This document shows positions 1-5,238 of a stretch of DNA of 5,238 bases, piece by piece. Both the position numbers and the translations under genes were made by a program. The notes beneath the pieces were generated by a model. The model did no database searches and had not been told where the DNA came from. It saw only the letters and a list, made by a program, of their open reading frames with translations. This DNA is from an uncultured Solobacterium sp. (GTDB taxonomy: Bacteria; Bacillota_I; Bacilli_A; Erysipelotrichales; Erysipelotrichaceae): the NCBI GenBank assembly GCA_900554555.1, contig USIC01000071.1, positions 1 through 5,238 of the forward strand, given 5' to 3'. Numbering within the stretch: position 1 is the stretch's first letter; each line of letters begins with the position of its first letter.

Positions 1-1743
1 ACTGTAACTGTTGATAAAGACAACATTATTACAGTTGAAGATGATGGTCGTGGTATGCCTACGGGTATTCATGAAAAAACAGGTAAATCTACAATTGAGA
101 CTATTTTTACTGTCTTACACGCTGGTGGTAAATTTGGTGGAGGAGCTTATAAAGTGTCCGGTGGTTTACATGGTGTAGGTGCATCTGTTGTAAATGCGTT
201 AAGTAGTTGGTTAGAAGTAACTGTTTTCCATGATGGAAAAGAATACTATATTCGTTTTGAAAATGGTGGCCATCCTGTAGGAACTCTTGTGGAAAAGGGA
301 ATATGTCCTACGGATAAGCATGGTTCCACAGTTCGCTTTAAAGCAGATCCAACAATCTTTACAGAAACAGTTGTATATGAACATGACATTTTACGTGACC
401 GTTTACGTCAGCTAGCTTTCTTAAATAAGAGTATCTGTTTAAAGTTTAATGACTTACGCGAAGAAGATGAAGCCAAGCGTCATTATGTATTTAAGTTTGA
501 TGGTGGTTTGAAACAATATACAGAATTCTTAAATCGTAATCGTGAAGTTATAAATCATGAAATTATTTATAGTGAAGGTTATGAAAATAATATTCAGGTA
601 GAAGTAGCTTGTCAGTATAACGATGGTTACAATCCTAATATTTATACTTTCTGTAATAATATCAATACTGCTGAAGGTGGTACGCATGAAGAAGGTTTCC
701 GTCTTGCGTTAAATCGTGTCATCAATAAGTATGCGCGTGATACAGGCTTCTTAAAGGAGAAGGATGATAATCTTACGACGGATGACTGTCGTGAAGGTTT
801 AACTGCTGTTATTAGCGTGAAACACCCAGATCCACAATATGAAGGACAGACAAAGACTAAATTAGGTAATTCTGAAGTACGTAAGATTGTTTCAGATATC
901 TTTGGTACTCAATTAGAACGTTATCTAATGGAAAATCCTGATGAAGCAAAAGCTATCTTAGAAAAGGTTGCGTTAGCTTCACAAGCGCGTATGGCTGCTA
1001 AGAAGGCTCGTGAATTGACAAGAAGAAAGAGTGCTTTAGAAGTAAGCCCACTTCCTGGTAAATTAGCAGATTGTTCATCGAAAGATGCGTCTATCTGTGA
1101 AATCTATATCGTCGAGGGACAATCAGCCGGTGGTTCCGCAAAACAGGGAAGAGACTCACACTTCCAGGCAATTCTACCGTTAAGAGGTAAGATTTTAAAC
1201 GTCGAAAAGGCTAGACAGTCTCGTATTTATGAGAATGCGGAAATTCGTTCCATGATTACTGCTTTTGGTTGTGGTGTTAGTGATGAAATTGATCTTGAAA
1301 AGTTACGTTATCACAAGATTGTTATCATGACCGATGCCGATGTCGATGGTGCACATATTCGTACATTGTTATTAACATTCTTCTATCGTTATTTACGTCC
1401 ATTATTGGAACAGGGTTATATCTATATTGCACAACCACCACTCTATAAGGTTCAAAAGGGTCAGACAGTGCGTTATGCATATACAGATAATCAGTTAGAA
1501 GAAGTAAAACGTGAACTAGGCGATCGTCTCAGTATTCAACGTTATAAGGGATTAGGTGAAATGAATCCTGAACAGTTGTGGGAAACAACAATGGATCCTA
1601 AGAATCGTACATTGATTCGTGTTGCGGTTGGTGATGCGGAAGCAGCTGACTATAACTTTACAATGTTGATGGGTGAAGAAGTTGAACCACGTAAGAATTT
1701 TATTGTAGAAAACGCTCACTTTGCGGAAAACTTGGATATTTAA
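1..1743 (+). CDS. gyrB: DNA gyrase subunit B (partial, 5' end outside the window)
   Basis: This is the ATPase and Toprim subunit of DNA gyrase (GyrA2GyrB2, cytoplasmic), which introduces negative supercoils. The frame is open from base 1 through 580 codons to TAA. By comparison with E. coli and S. aureus GyrB about 60 N-terminal codons are missing, including the catalytic Glu and Mg-binding Asn; the ATG at 55 is internal. Visible, in window residue numbers: GHKL motif DDGRGMP (14-20), ATP-lid GLHGVG (55-60), transducer QTK loop (283-285), Toprim EGQSAGG (372-378, Glu372 catalytic), PLRGK (393-397), metal-binding DADVD (Asp445, 447, 449), and the C-terminal [20 protein letters not shown] block. 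The implied full length of about 640 and the lack of the proteobacterial insert fit Gram-positive GyrB. The C-terminus and the adjacent gyrA argue against ParE. Oddities: Gln374 stands where E. coli has Asp426, and Met19 where E. coli has Ile78. Confidence 0.98.
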   Translation, partial: TVTVDKDNIITVEDDGRGMPTGIHEKTGKSTIETIFTVLHAGGKFGGGAYKVSGGLHGVGASVVNALSSWLEVTVFHDGKEYYIRFENGGHPVGTLVEKGICPTDKHGSTVRFKADPTIFTETVVYEHDILRDRLRQLAFLNKSICLKFNDLREEDEAKRHYVFKFDGGLKQYTEFLNRNREVINHEIIYSEGYENNIQVEVACQYNDGYNPNIYTFCNNINTAEGGTHEEGFRLALNRVINKYARDTGFLKEKDDNLTTDDCREGLTAVISVKHPDPQYEGQTKTKLGNSEVRKIVSDIFGTQLERYLMENPDEAKAILEKVALASQARMAAKKARELTRRKSALEVSPLPGKLADCSSKDASICEIYIVEGQSAGGSAKQGRDSHFQAILPLRGKILNVEKARQSRIYENAEIRSMITAFGCGVSDEIDLEKLRYHKIVIMTDADVDGAHIRTLLLTFFYRYLRPLLEQGYIYIAQPPLYKVQKGQTVRYAYTDNQLEEVKRELGDRLSIQRYKGLGEMNPEQLWETTMDPKNRTLIRVAVGDAEAADYNFTMLMGEEVEPRKNFIVENAHFAENLDI

Positions 1744-1744
1744 G

Positions 1745-1753
1745 AAAGGAGAT
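1745..1753 (+). promoter_or_regulatory. Ribosome binding site of gyrA
   Basis: AAAGGAGAT lies just after the gyrB stop codon, 8 nt before the ATG at 1762. It is a near-ideal Shine-Dalgarno sequence. It supports that start, and the lack of room for a promoter supports co-transcription with gyrB. Confidence 0.9.
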
Positions 1754-1761
1754 AAATTACA

Positions 1762-4341
1762 ATGGCTTTAGATGATTTTATGGAATTTGACGAAAGTAAT
1801 TTTGATCCTGGACATATTACAGAAACAGAATTAACAAAAGAAATTCGTCGTGACTTCTTGGAGTATTCGATGTCAGTTATTGTATCACGTGCTTTACCAG
1901 ATGTACGTGATGGTTTAAAACCTGTACAGAGAAGAATTCTTTACTCCATGCATGAAATGAATATCGGACCTGACAAGGCATATCGTAAGAGTGCTCGTAT
2001 TGTCGGTGATACGATGGGTAAATATCACCCACATGGTGACTCTTCTATCTATGGTGCGTTAGTTTATTTAGCACAACCATGGAATATGAGAACTGTATTA
2101 GTTGATGGACATGGTAACTTTGGTTCGATGGATGGTGATGATCCAGCTGCGATGCGTTATACCGAAGCACGTATGTCTAAGATTGCGGTTGAAATGTTAC
2201 GCGATCTTGAAAAAGATACAGTAGATATGGTTGATAACTATGATGGTCAAGAAAAAGAACCTACAGTTTTACCATCACGTTATCCAAATTTAATTGTTAA
2301 CGGTTCTTCTGGTATTGCGGTCGGTATGGCTACTAATGTTGCGCCACATAACTTAGGAGAAACAATCGATGGTATTTTTGCGGTTATGGATAACCCAGAA
2401 ATTACAGCGACTGAACTGATGAATTACATGAAGGGTCCTGACTTTCCTACTGGTGCATATATTTTAGGTAGATCAGGTATCCGCCAGGCATTTGAAACGG
2501 GTCGTGGATCAGTTATTATGCGTGCAAAGACAAAGATTGAAGAAATGCCAAATGGCAAATCTCGTATCGTAGTCTATGAATTACCTTACATGGTAAATAA
2601 AGCTAGTTTGGTAGAGAGAATCGCAACTCTAGTTCGAGATAAGGTAATTGAAGGTATTACTGACTTACGTGATGAATCTAATATGGATGGTATTCGTGTT
2701 GTAATTGAATTACGTAAAGATGTTCAACCAGATGTTATGTTAAATCAGTTATATCGCTCCACACCTCTACAATCTAACTTTGGTGTAAATAACGTTGTAT
2801 TATTTAACGGTGTTCCTCGCCAAGCGAGTATGATTGATCTTCTAAAGGGATATATTGCATTCCAAGATGAAGTGATCGTACGTCGTACACAGTTTGATTT
2901 AAAGAAAGCACAAGATCGTGCACATATCTTAGAAGGTCTACGTATTGCGGTTGATAATCTCGATGCAATCATTCATACAATTCGTGATTCTCGTGATCCT
3001 AATGAAGCGATGCCACGTTTGATGAAAGGCTTTGGATTAGATGAGATTCAAGCAAAGGCAATCTTAGATATGCAGTTTAGAAGACTAACTGGTCTTGAAC
3101 GTGAAAAGATTGAAAATGAATATCAAGATTTATTAATTAAGATTGCGGATTTCCAGGATATTCTTTCTAACCATGCAAGAGTATTACAAATTATTCGTGA
3201 TGAATTGAGTGAAGTGAAAGCGAAGTTTAATGATCCACGTCGTAGTGAGATTATTGACGCAATCGCTGATGTAGAAGATGAAGACTTGATTCCTGTTGAA
3301 AACATTATTATTACGTTATCTTCAAACGGATATATTAAGCGTTTAACAACAGATACATACCATGTACAAAATCGTGGTGGTAAGGGTATCAAGGGTATGG
3401 AACTTCATAAGGATGACATTATTGATCAGTTTATCAGTATGTCTACTCATGATCACTTATTAGTATTCACAGATAAGGGTAAGGTTTATCGTATCAAGGG
3501 ATATAACGTACCTGAATTCAGCAGAACAAGTAAGGGTATTCCTGCCATCAACTTAATTAGTATGGAGAAGACAGAGAATATTCGAGCTCTTGTGCCATAT
3601 AGTAAAGACCATGATTCCAAGTTCTTATTCTTTGTTACTAAGCAAGGTATCATCAAACGTACTACATTTGATGAATATGAAAACATCAATAAGAACGGTA
3701 AGATTGCGATTAAGTTGAATGAAGACGATGAACTTGCATTCGTAAGAAGTACTGATGGCAATGCGGAAATTATCATTGCAGGTTCAAATGGTAAGGCAGT
3801 TCGTTTCCTTGAAAACACAGTTCGTCCTCTAGGACGTACAGCACGTGGTGTGAAGGGATTCAATGTTGACGGTGGTTATGTCATTGGTCTAGCAACAAAT
3901 CTTGAAGGTGAATATATCTTAACGATTACAGAAAATGGATTTGGTAAGAAGTCATCTCTATCGGATTATCGTATGACACGCCGTGGTGCACGTGGTGTTA
4001 AGACAGTTAATGTAACAGAGAAGTCCGGTAAGCTTGTATGTATGCGTGCTGTAAGAGGCGATGAAGACTGCATGATCATGACTGCTGGCGGTATTGTAAT
4101 CCGTATCTCTCTCAACCAGGTATCTGTATATAGCCGTTCTGCACAAGGTGTGAAGGTAATTAATGTGAAGGATGATATTGTCTCATCAGTAGCGATACTT
4201 GAACCAGAGGAAGATTCAGAAGTAGTAGATATTTCTCATAACGAAGTATTAGATGAAGGTGTCTTTGAAGATACATCAGATGATGAAGATATCATTGATA
4301 ACGAGGATGAAGAAGTAACAGATTCTGATTCAAAAGAATAA
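1762..4341 (+). CDS. gyrA: DNA gyrase subunit A
   Basis: This is the DNA cleavage/religation and DNA-wrapping subunit of gyrase, 859 residues, normal for the family. The breakage-reunion domain comes first: [17 protein letters not shown] (45-61), the quinolone-determining region [10 protein letters not shown] (89-98), and the active-site pair Arg132-Tyr133 (E. coli Arg121-Tyr122). The tower and coiled-coil gate run to about residue 510. The canonical GyrA box QNRGGKG (536-542) starts a six-bladed C-terminal beta-pinwheel; related blade motifs are near 588-592, 640-647, 688-699, 740-747 and 790-798. The box marks this as GyrA and not ParC. Residues 814-859 form an acidic tail (23 Asp/Glu of 46). 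The N-terminus is about 11 residues longer than in E. coli and acidic. The ATG has a strong SD and follows gyrB by 18 nt, so the pair is an operon. Ser94 matches the quinolone-site serine (E. coli Ser83), but Gly98 replaces the usual acidic residue (E. coli Asp87). Confidence 0.99.
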   Translation: MALDDFMEFDESNFDPGHITETELTKEIRRDFLEYSMSVIVSRALPDVRDGLKPVQRRILYSMHEMNIGPDKAYRKSARIVGDTMGKYHPHGDSSIYGALVYLAQPWNMRTVLVDGHGNFGSMDGDDPAAMRYTEARMSKIAVEMLRDLEKDTVDMVDNYDGQEKEPTVLPSRYPNLIVNGSSGIAVGMATNVAPHNLGETIDGIFAVMDNPEITATELMNYMKGPDFPTGAYILGRSGIRQAFETGRGSVIMRAKTKIEEMPNGKSRIVVYELPYMVNKASLVERIATLVRDKVIEGITDLRDESNMDGIRVVIELRKDVQPDVMLNQLYRSTPLQSNFGVNNVVLFNGVPRQASMIDLLKGYIAFQDEVIVRRTQFDLKKAQDRAHILEGLRIAVDNLDAIIHTIRDSRDPNEAMPRLMKGFGLDEIQAKAILDMQFRRLTGLEREKIENEYQDLLIKIADFQDILSNHARVLQIIRDELSEVKAKFNDPRRSEIIDAIADVEDEDLIPVENIIITLSSNGYIKRLTTDTYHVQNRGGKGIKGMELHKDDIIDQFISMSTHDHLLVFTDKGKVYRIKGYNVPEFSRTSKGIPAINLISMEKTENIRALVPYSKDHDSKFLFFVTKQGIIKRTTFDEYENINKNGKIAIKLNEDDELAFVRSTDGNAEIIIAGSNGKAVRFLENTVRPLGRTARGVKGFNVDGGYVIGLATNLEGEYILTITENGFGKKSSLSDYRMTRRGARGVKTVNVTEKSGKLVCMRAVRGDEDCMIMTAGGIVIRISLNQVSVYSRSAQGVKVINVKDDIVSSVAILEPEEDSEVVDISHNEVLDEGVFEDTSDDEDIIDNEDEEVTDSDSKE

Positions 4342-4346
4342 AAAAT

Positions 4347-4384
4347 AGGATAGAGTGAATTTATCACTCTGTCCTTTTCTTTTT
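4347..4384 (+). terminator. Intrinsic terminator of the gyrBA operon
   Basis: It begins 5 nt after the gyrA stop. The arms AGGATAGAGTGA (4347-4358) and TCACTCTGTCCT (4364-4375) form a 12-bp stem with one G-U wobble and a 5-nt loop (ATTTA). A T-rich tract follows (TTTT C TTTTT, 4375-4384). An A-tract at 4341-4345 could give some function on the opposite strand as well. Confidence 0.92.
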
Positions 4385-4390
4385 GAGTAT

Positions 4391-4423
4391 AAAAAAACTT
4401 CCGTAGCAAAATGCAGAAGTTTT
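4391..4423 (-). terminator. Intrinsic terminator of the convergent - strand gene
   Basis: Read on the - strand, an 8-bp stem AAAACTTC/GAAGTTTT (+ strand arms 4394-4401 and 4416-4423) encloses a 14-nt apical region that can form a small inner GCA/TGC pairing. A run of seven T's on the - strand (4397-4391) overlaps the end of the stem and continues past it. It starts about 10 nt after the stop codon of the - strand gene. With the gyrA terminator it makes a back-to-back pair that insulates two convergent transcripts. Confidence 0.85.
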
Positions 4424-4432
4424 AATGTAAGA

Positions 4433-4867
4433 TTACTTTTTCTTTGTAGTCTTCTTAGCTGGTTTAGCAGCCTTCTTTGTTACTGGTGCCTTTGTTGTTT
4501 TCTTTGTAGTTACTGGTTTTGTGACTGTCTTCTTAGTAACTTTCTTTGCAGCAGGCTTAGCAACTGTCTTTTTAGCTACTGGTTTTGCGACTTTCTTAGC
4601 CGGAGTAGTTTTTTTGGCAGATTTCTTTTCGGTCTTTACTGTTGCCTTCTTAGTTGTTTTCTTTGAGGCAGTCTTTTTTGCATTCTTTTCCATATCTGCA
4701 ATAATTAGATCACATAAGTAACCCTTTACAGATTCTTTAGCTTCAAGCCAAGCGATAACTGTTTTCTCAACTTTATTGTTAAAGCGGACTGAGAATGAGC
4801 GGTAGTTGTTTCTGTTGTAGTTGTTGTTATACTCTAACTTCTGTTTGTACTGCGACTTTTTTGCCAT
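4433..4867 (-). CDS. Lysine-rich, histone-H1-like tailed protein with a predicted ribbon-helix-helix-like N-terminus
   Basis: I do not recognise a named family for the whole 144-residue protein. Residues 1-22 are polar and rich in Asn/Tyr. Residues 23-61 read as beta strand (RSFSVRFN), helix, turn, helix (GYLCDLIIADMEK), the order expected of a ribbon-helix-helix DNA-binding fold. Residues 61-144 are low complexity: 34 Lys of 84, otherwise mostly Thr, Ala, Pro and Val, a single acidic residue and no aromatics. PAKK/KPxAKK motifs there resemble histone H1, chlamydial Hc and mycobacterial HupB tails. Two tail stretches, 99-109 and 112-123, are near copies (KKTVAKPAAKK and KKTVTKPVTTKK). The ATG has SD AAGGAGAA (+ strand 4873-4880) 5 nt upstream and a promoter about 50 bp upstream. 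There is no signal peptide or membrane segment, so it should be cytoplasmic. Likely role, by inference: binding DNA or RNA and compacting the nucleoid. A ribosome-associated basic protein is the alternative. The coding region is sound; the function is uncertain. Confidence 0.88.
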   Translation of the reverse strand: MAKKSQYKQKLEYNNNYNRNNYRSFSVRFNNKVEKTVIAWLEAKESVKGYLCDLIIADMEKNAKKTASKKTTKKATVKTEKKSAKKTTPAKKVAKPVAKKTVAKPAAKKVTKKTVTKPVTTKKTTKAPVTKKAAKPAKKTTKKK

Positions 4868-4872
4868 ACCTA

Positions 4873-4880
4873 TTCTCCTT
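4873..4880 (-). promoter_or_regulatory. Ribosome binding site of the lysine-rich protein gene
   Basis: On the - strand AAGGAGAA stands 5 nt before the ATG (complement of 4865-4867). This strong SD fixes the start. Confidence 0.85.
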
Positions 4881-4883
4881 ATT

Positions 4884-4907
4884 ATTAAAACAACTGCGTT
4901 GTTTAAT
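4884..4907. repeat. Inverted repeat in the 5' UTR of the lysine-rich protein gene
   Basis: The perfect core is AAACAAC-TGC-GTTGTTT (4888-4904). It extends outward with a one-base bulge to ATT...AAT (4884-4907). It lies between the predicted transcription start (about 4908) and the SD of the - strand gene. It could be an operator or an mRNA 5' hairpin. Confidence 0.6.
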
Positions 4908-4914
4908 CATCTTA

Positions 4915-4943
4915 AATATATCACTGTTTTGCTACATTGACAA
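4915..4943 (-). promoter_or_regulatory. Promoter of the lysine-rich protein gene
   Basis: On the - strand there is a -35 TTGTCA (+ strand 4938-4943), an exact 17-bp spacer, and a -10 TATATT (+ strand 4915-4920). Each box has one mismatch to the sigma-70/sigma-A consensus. Predicted transcription start is near 4908, giving a leader of about 40 nt. Confidence 0.72.
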
Positions 4944-4954
4944 ATCAATGTCAA
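4937..4954. repeat. Inverted repeat TTGACA-N6-TGTCAA between the divergent promoters
   Basis: Perfect 6-bp arms (4937-4942 and 4949-4954) flank AATCAA. Each arm reads as a consensus -35 hexamer, one facing serS and one facing the - strand gene. Only the serS-facing arm has a plausible -10 at the right distance; for the - strand the shifted TTGTCA works better. It may be an operator or a by-product of the overlapping promoters. Confidence 0.55.
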
Positions 4955-4965
4955 AATGATTAAAT
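4937..4965 (+). promoter_or_regulatory. Promoter of serS and its T-box leader
   Basis: A perfect -35 TTGACA (4937-4942) is followed after 17 bp by TTAAAT (4960-4965), a 4/6 match to TATAAT. TAAATT at 4961-4966 with an 18-bp spacer is an alternative. Predicted start is near 4972, just ahead of T-box Stem I. The -35 shares five bases with that of the divergent promoter. Confidence 0.6.
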
Positions 4966-5111
4966 TATTTTGTAAAAACGTCGATAGAGAATAGTAGTAC
5001 AAAAGCTTTTTCAGAAAGGTAACGGATGATGCGAGTTGCCATTGTGATGTATGAATCCACTCTTGAGTGAAATTAATACTTTCCGGTTGTGCCGTTATCG
5101 CTAATGAAGTG

Positions 5112-5141
5112 GTTAAATTGTTTCACGTGAAACATTTTAAC
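5112..5141 (+). repeat. 30-nt inverted repeat forming T-box Stem III
   Basis: The 15-nt arms 5112-5126 and 5127-5141 are complementary except for one T-T mismatch (5118/5135), with no spacer. In RNA this folds as a hairpin with a short ACGU loop immediately 5' of the antiterminator, where T-box leaders have Stem III. The inner 16 bp are the parS sequence. Confidence 0.85.
5119..5134. other. parS site (ParB/Spo0J centromere-like site)
   Basis: TGTTTCACGTGAAACA is a perfect 16-bp palindrome. It matches every position of the B. subtilis-type parS consensus TGTTNCACGTGAAACA. ParB (Spo0J) dimers load at such sites, spread, and recruit SMC to organise and segregate the origin region. Sites cluster near oriC, which fits the gyrBA neighbourhood. 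Binding by this organism's ParB is inferred from the sequence match. Confidence 0.88.
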
Positions 5142-5163
5142 AAAAAGGGTGGCACCGCGTTGA

Positions 5164-5199
5164 CATCGTCCCTTTGATGGATGATGCTTTTTTATTTTT
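5164..5199 (+). terminator. T-box-controlled attenuator terminator upstream of serS
   Basis: CATCGTCC (5164-5171) pairs with GGATGATG (5179-5186), 8 bp with one G-U, around a 7-nt loop. TTTTTTATTTTT (5188-5199) follows. The left arm overlaps the CCCTTT strand of the antiterminator, so the two folds are mutually exclusive. Confidence 0.92.
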
Positions 5200-5204
5200 A
5201 GAGA

Positions 5205-5209
5205 AGAGG
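5205..5209 (+). promoter_or_regulatory. Ribosome binding site of serS
   Basis: AGAGG lies 6 nt before the ATG at 5216 and beyond the attenuator T-tract, so it is present only in read-through transcripts. It is weaker than the gyrA SD. Confidence 0.7.
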
Positions 5210-5215
5210 TAAATT

Positions 5216-5238
5216 ATGATAGATATTAATCTAATTAG
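5216..5238 (+). CDS. serS: Seryl-tRNA synthetase (partial, N-terminus only)
   Basis: Only eight codons are visible: MIDINLI and a final AG- codon (Arg or Ser). This matches the typical SerS opening (Met-Leu-Asp-Ile-x-Leu-hydrophobic-Arg). The enzyme is a cytoplasmic class II synthetase that attaches serine to tRNA-Ser and tRNA-Sec. Identity rests mainly on the leader: the UCC specifier, the G73-matching T-box and this opening agree. The gene runs off the right edge, so no domains can be assessed. Confidence 0.85.

Larger units (their letters stand above)
4981..5199 (+). promoter_or_regulatory. T-box leader (tRNA-Ser-sensing riboswitch) of serS
   Basis: This is a transcriptional T-box: uncharged tRNA binding stabilises an antiterminator, so serS is read through when serine charging falls. 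Stem I is closed by CGATA (4982-4986) with TATCG (5096-5100). It carries AGTA of the specifier-loop E motif (4993-4999), an AG-bulge-like CAGAAAGG, and a distal hairpin GGTAAC/GTTGCC (5018-5023/5035-5040) with loop GGATGATGCGA. The specifier is most likely UCC (5056-5058, serine) followed by the expected purine. Stem III is the hairpin at 5112-5141. The T-box AGGGTGGCACCGCG (5146-5159) contains UGGC, which complements the GCCA 3' end of tRNA-Ser with discriminator G73. AAAGGG (5144-5149) pairs with CCCTTT (5170-5175) as antiterminator. Specifier, discriminator and downstream gene all agree on serine. Confidence 0.93.

Noticed and set aside
55..57. ATG at 55 as the gyrB start
   Set aside because: It is the Met inside the DDGRGMP motif. 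The frame is open to base 1 with recognisable GyrB sequence, and no SD precedes it.
1881..1896. Second parS-like sequence (TGTATCACGTGCTTTA) in gyrA
   Set aside because: Only 11 of 16 positions match and the right half is not palindromic. It encodes conserved GyrA residues, so I treat it as chance.
2745..4146. Four - strand open frames inside gyrA (2745-2972, 3123-3392, 3486-3863, 3958-4146)
   Set aside because: They are antisense shadows of a strongly conserved gene, with no recognisable protein features.
1762..4341. ParC (topoisomerase IV) instead of GyrA
   Set aside because: The GyrA box QNRGGKG, the six-blade C-terminal repeats and the operon with a GyrB-type partner all indicate gyrase.
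4433..4684. Repetitive lysine-tail DNA as a CRISPR array or tandem-repeat locus
   Set aside because: The repeats are imperfect (about 66-nt offset between the best copies), lie in one open reading frame and follow protein-level KP/AKK periodicity. There are no uniform repeats or spacers.
4355..4721. Two + strand open frames (4355-4666, 4521-4721) rich in Phe, Leu, Cys and Val
   Set aside because: They are antisense to the lysine codons of the - strand gene (AAG/AAA read as CTT/TTT). The first begins inside the gyrA terminator hairpin. The membrane-like composition is an artefact.

Overview
This window looks like an origin-proximal chromosomal segment of a low-GC Gram-positive bacterium (Bacillota). 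The coding sequence is AT-rich. GyrB lacks the large insert of proteobacterial gyrases. The last gene is preceded by a tRNA-sensing T-box leader, which is typical of Firmicutes. Tryptophan is encoded by TGG and no in-frame TGA interrupts the genes, so this is not a mollicute-type code. A member of the Erysipelotrichia is a reasonable guess, but the sequence alone does not fix the genus.

Layout, left to right. (1) The 3' nine-tenths of gyrB (1-1743; its first ~60 codons lie before the window) and complete gyrA (1762-4341) form a tight + strand operon with an 18-nt gap. Together they encode the two subunits of DNA gyrase. (2) Two back-to-back intrinsic terminators (4347-4384 on +, 4391-4423 on -) separate gyrA from a convergent gene. 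(3) On the - strand (4433-4867) lies a 144-residue protein with a predicted ribbon-helix-helix-like N-terminal segment and an 84-residue histone-H1-like tail that is about 40% lysine. It is probably a nucleic-acid-binding or nucleoid protein. (4) A 348-nt regulatory region (4868-5215) carries divergent promoters with overlapping -35 elements, two short inverted repeats, and a complete T-box leader with a UCC (serine) specifier and a UGGCACC tRNA-end-binding motif. (5) The first eight codons of serS (seryl-tRNA synthetase) end the window.

The most striking observation is an exact 16-bp consensus parS (ParB/Spo0J chromosome-partition site) at 5119-5134. It sits inside the serS T-box leader at the position of Stem III, so one palindrome may act as a DNA centromere site and as an RNA hairpin. 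Also notable: both gyrase subunits carry non-standard residues at quinolone-pocket positions (GyrB Asp-to-Gln, GyrA Asp/Glu-to-Gly). A DNA-compaction-type protein sits between gyrase and a parS site, which groups supercoiling, compaction and segregation functions in about 5 kb.
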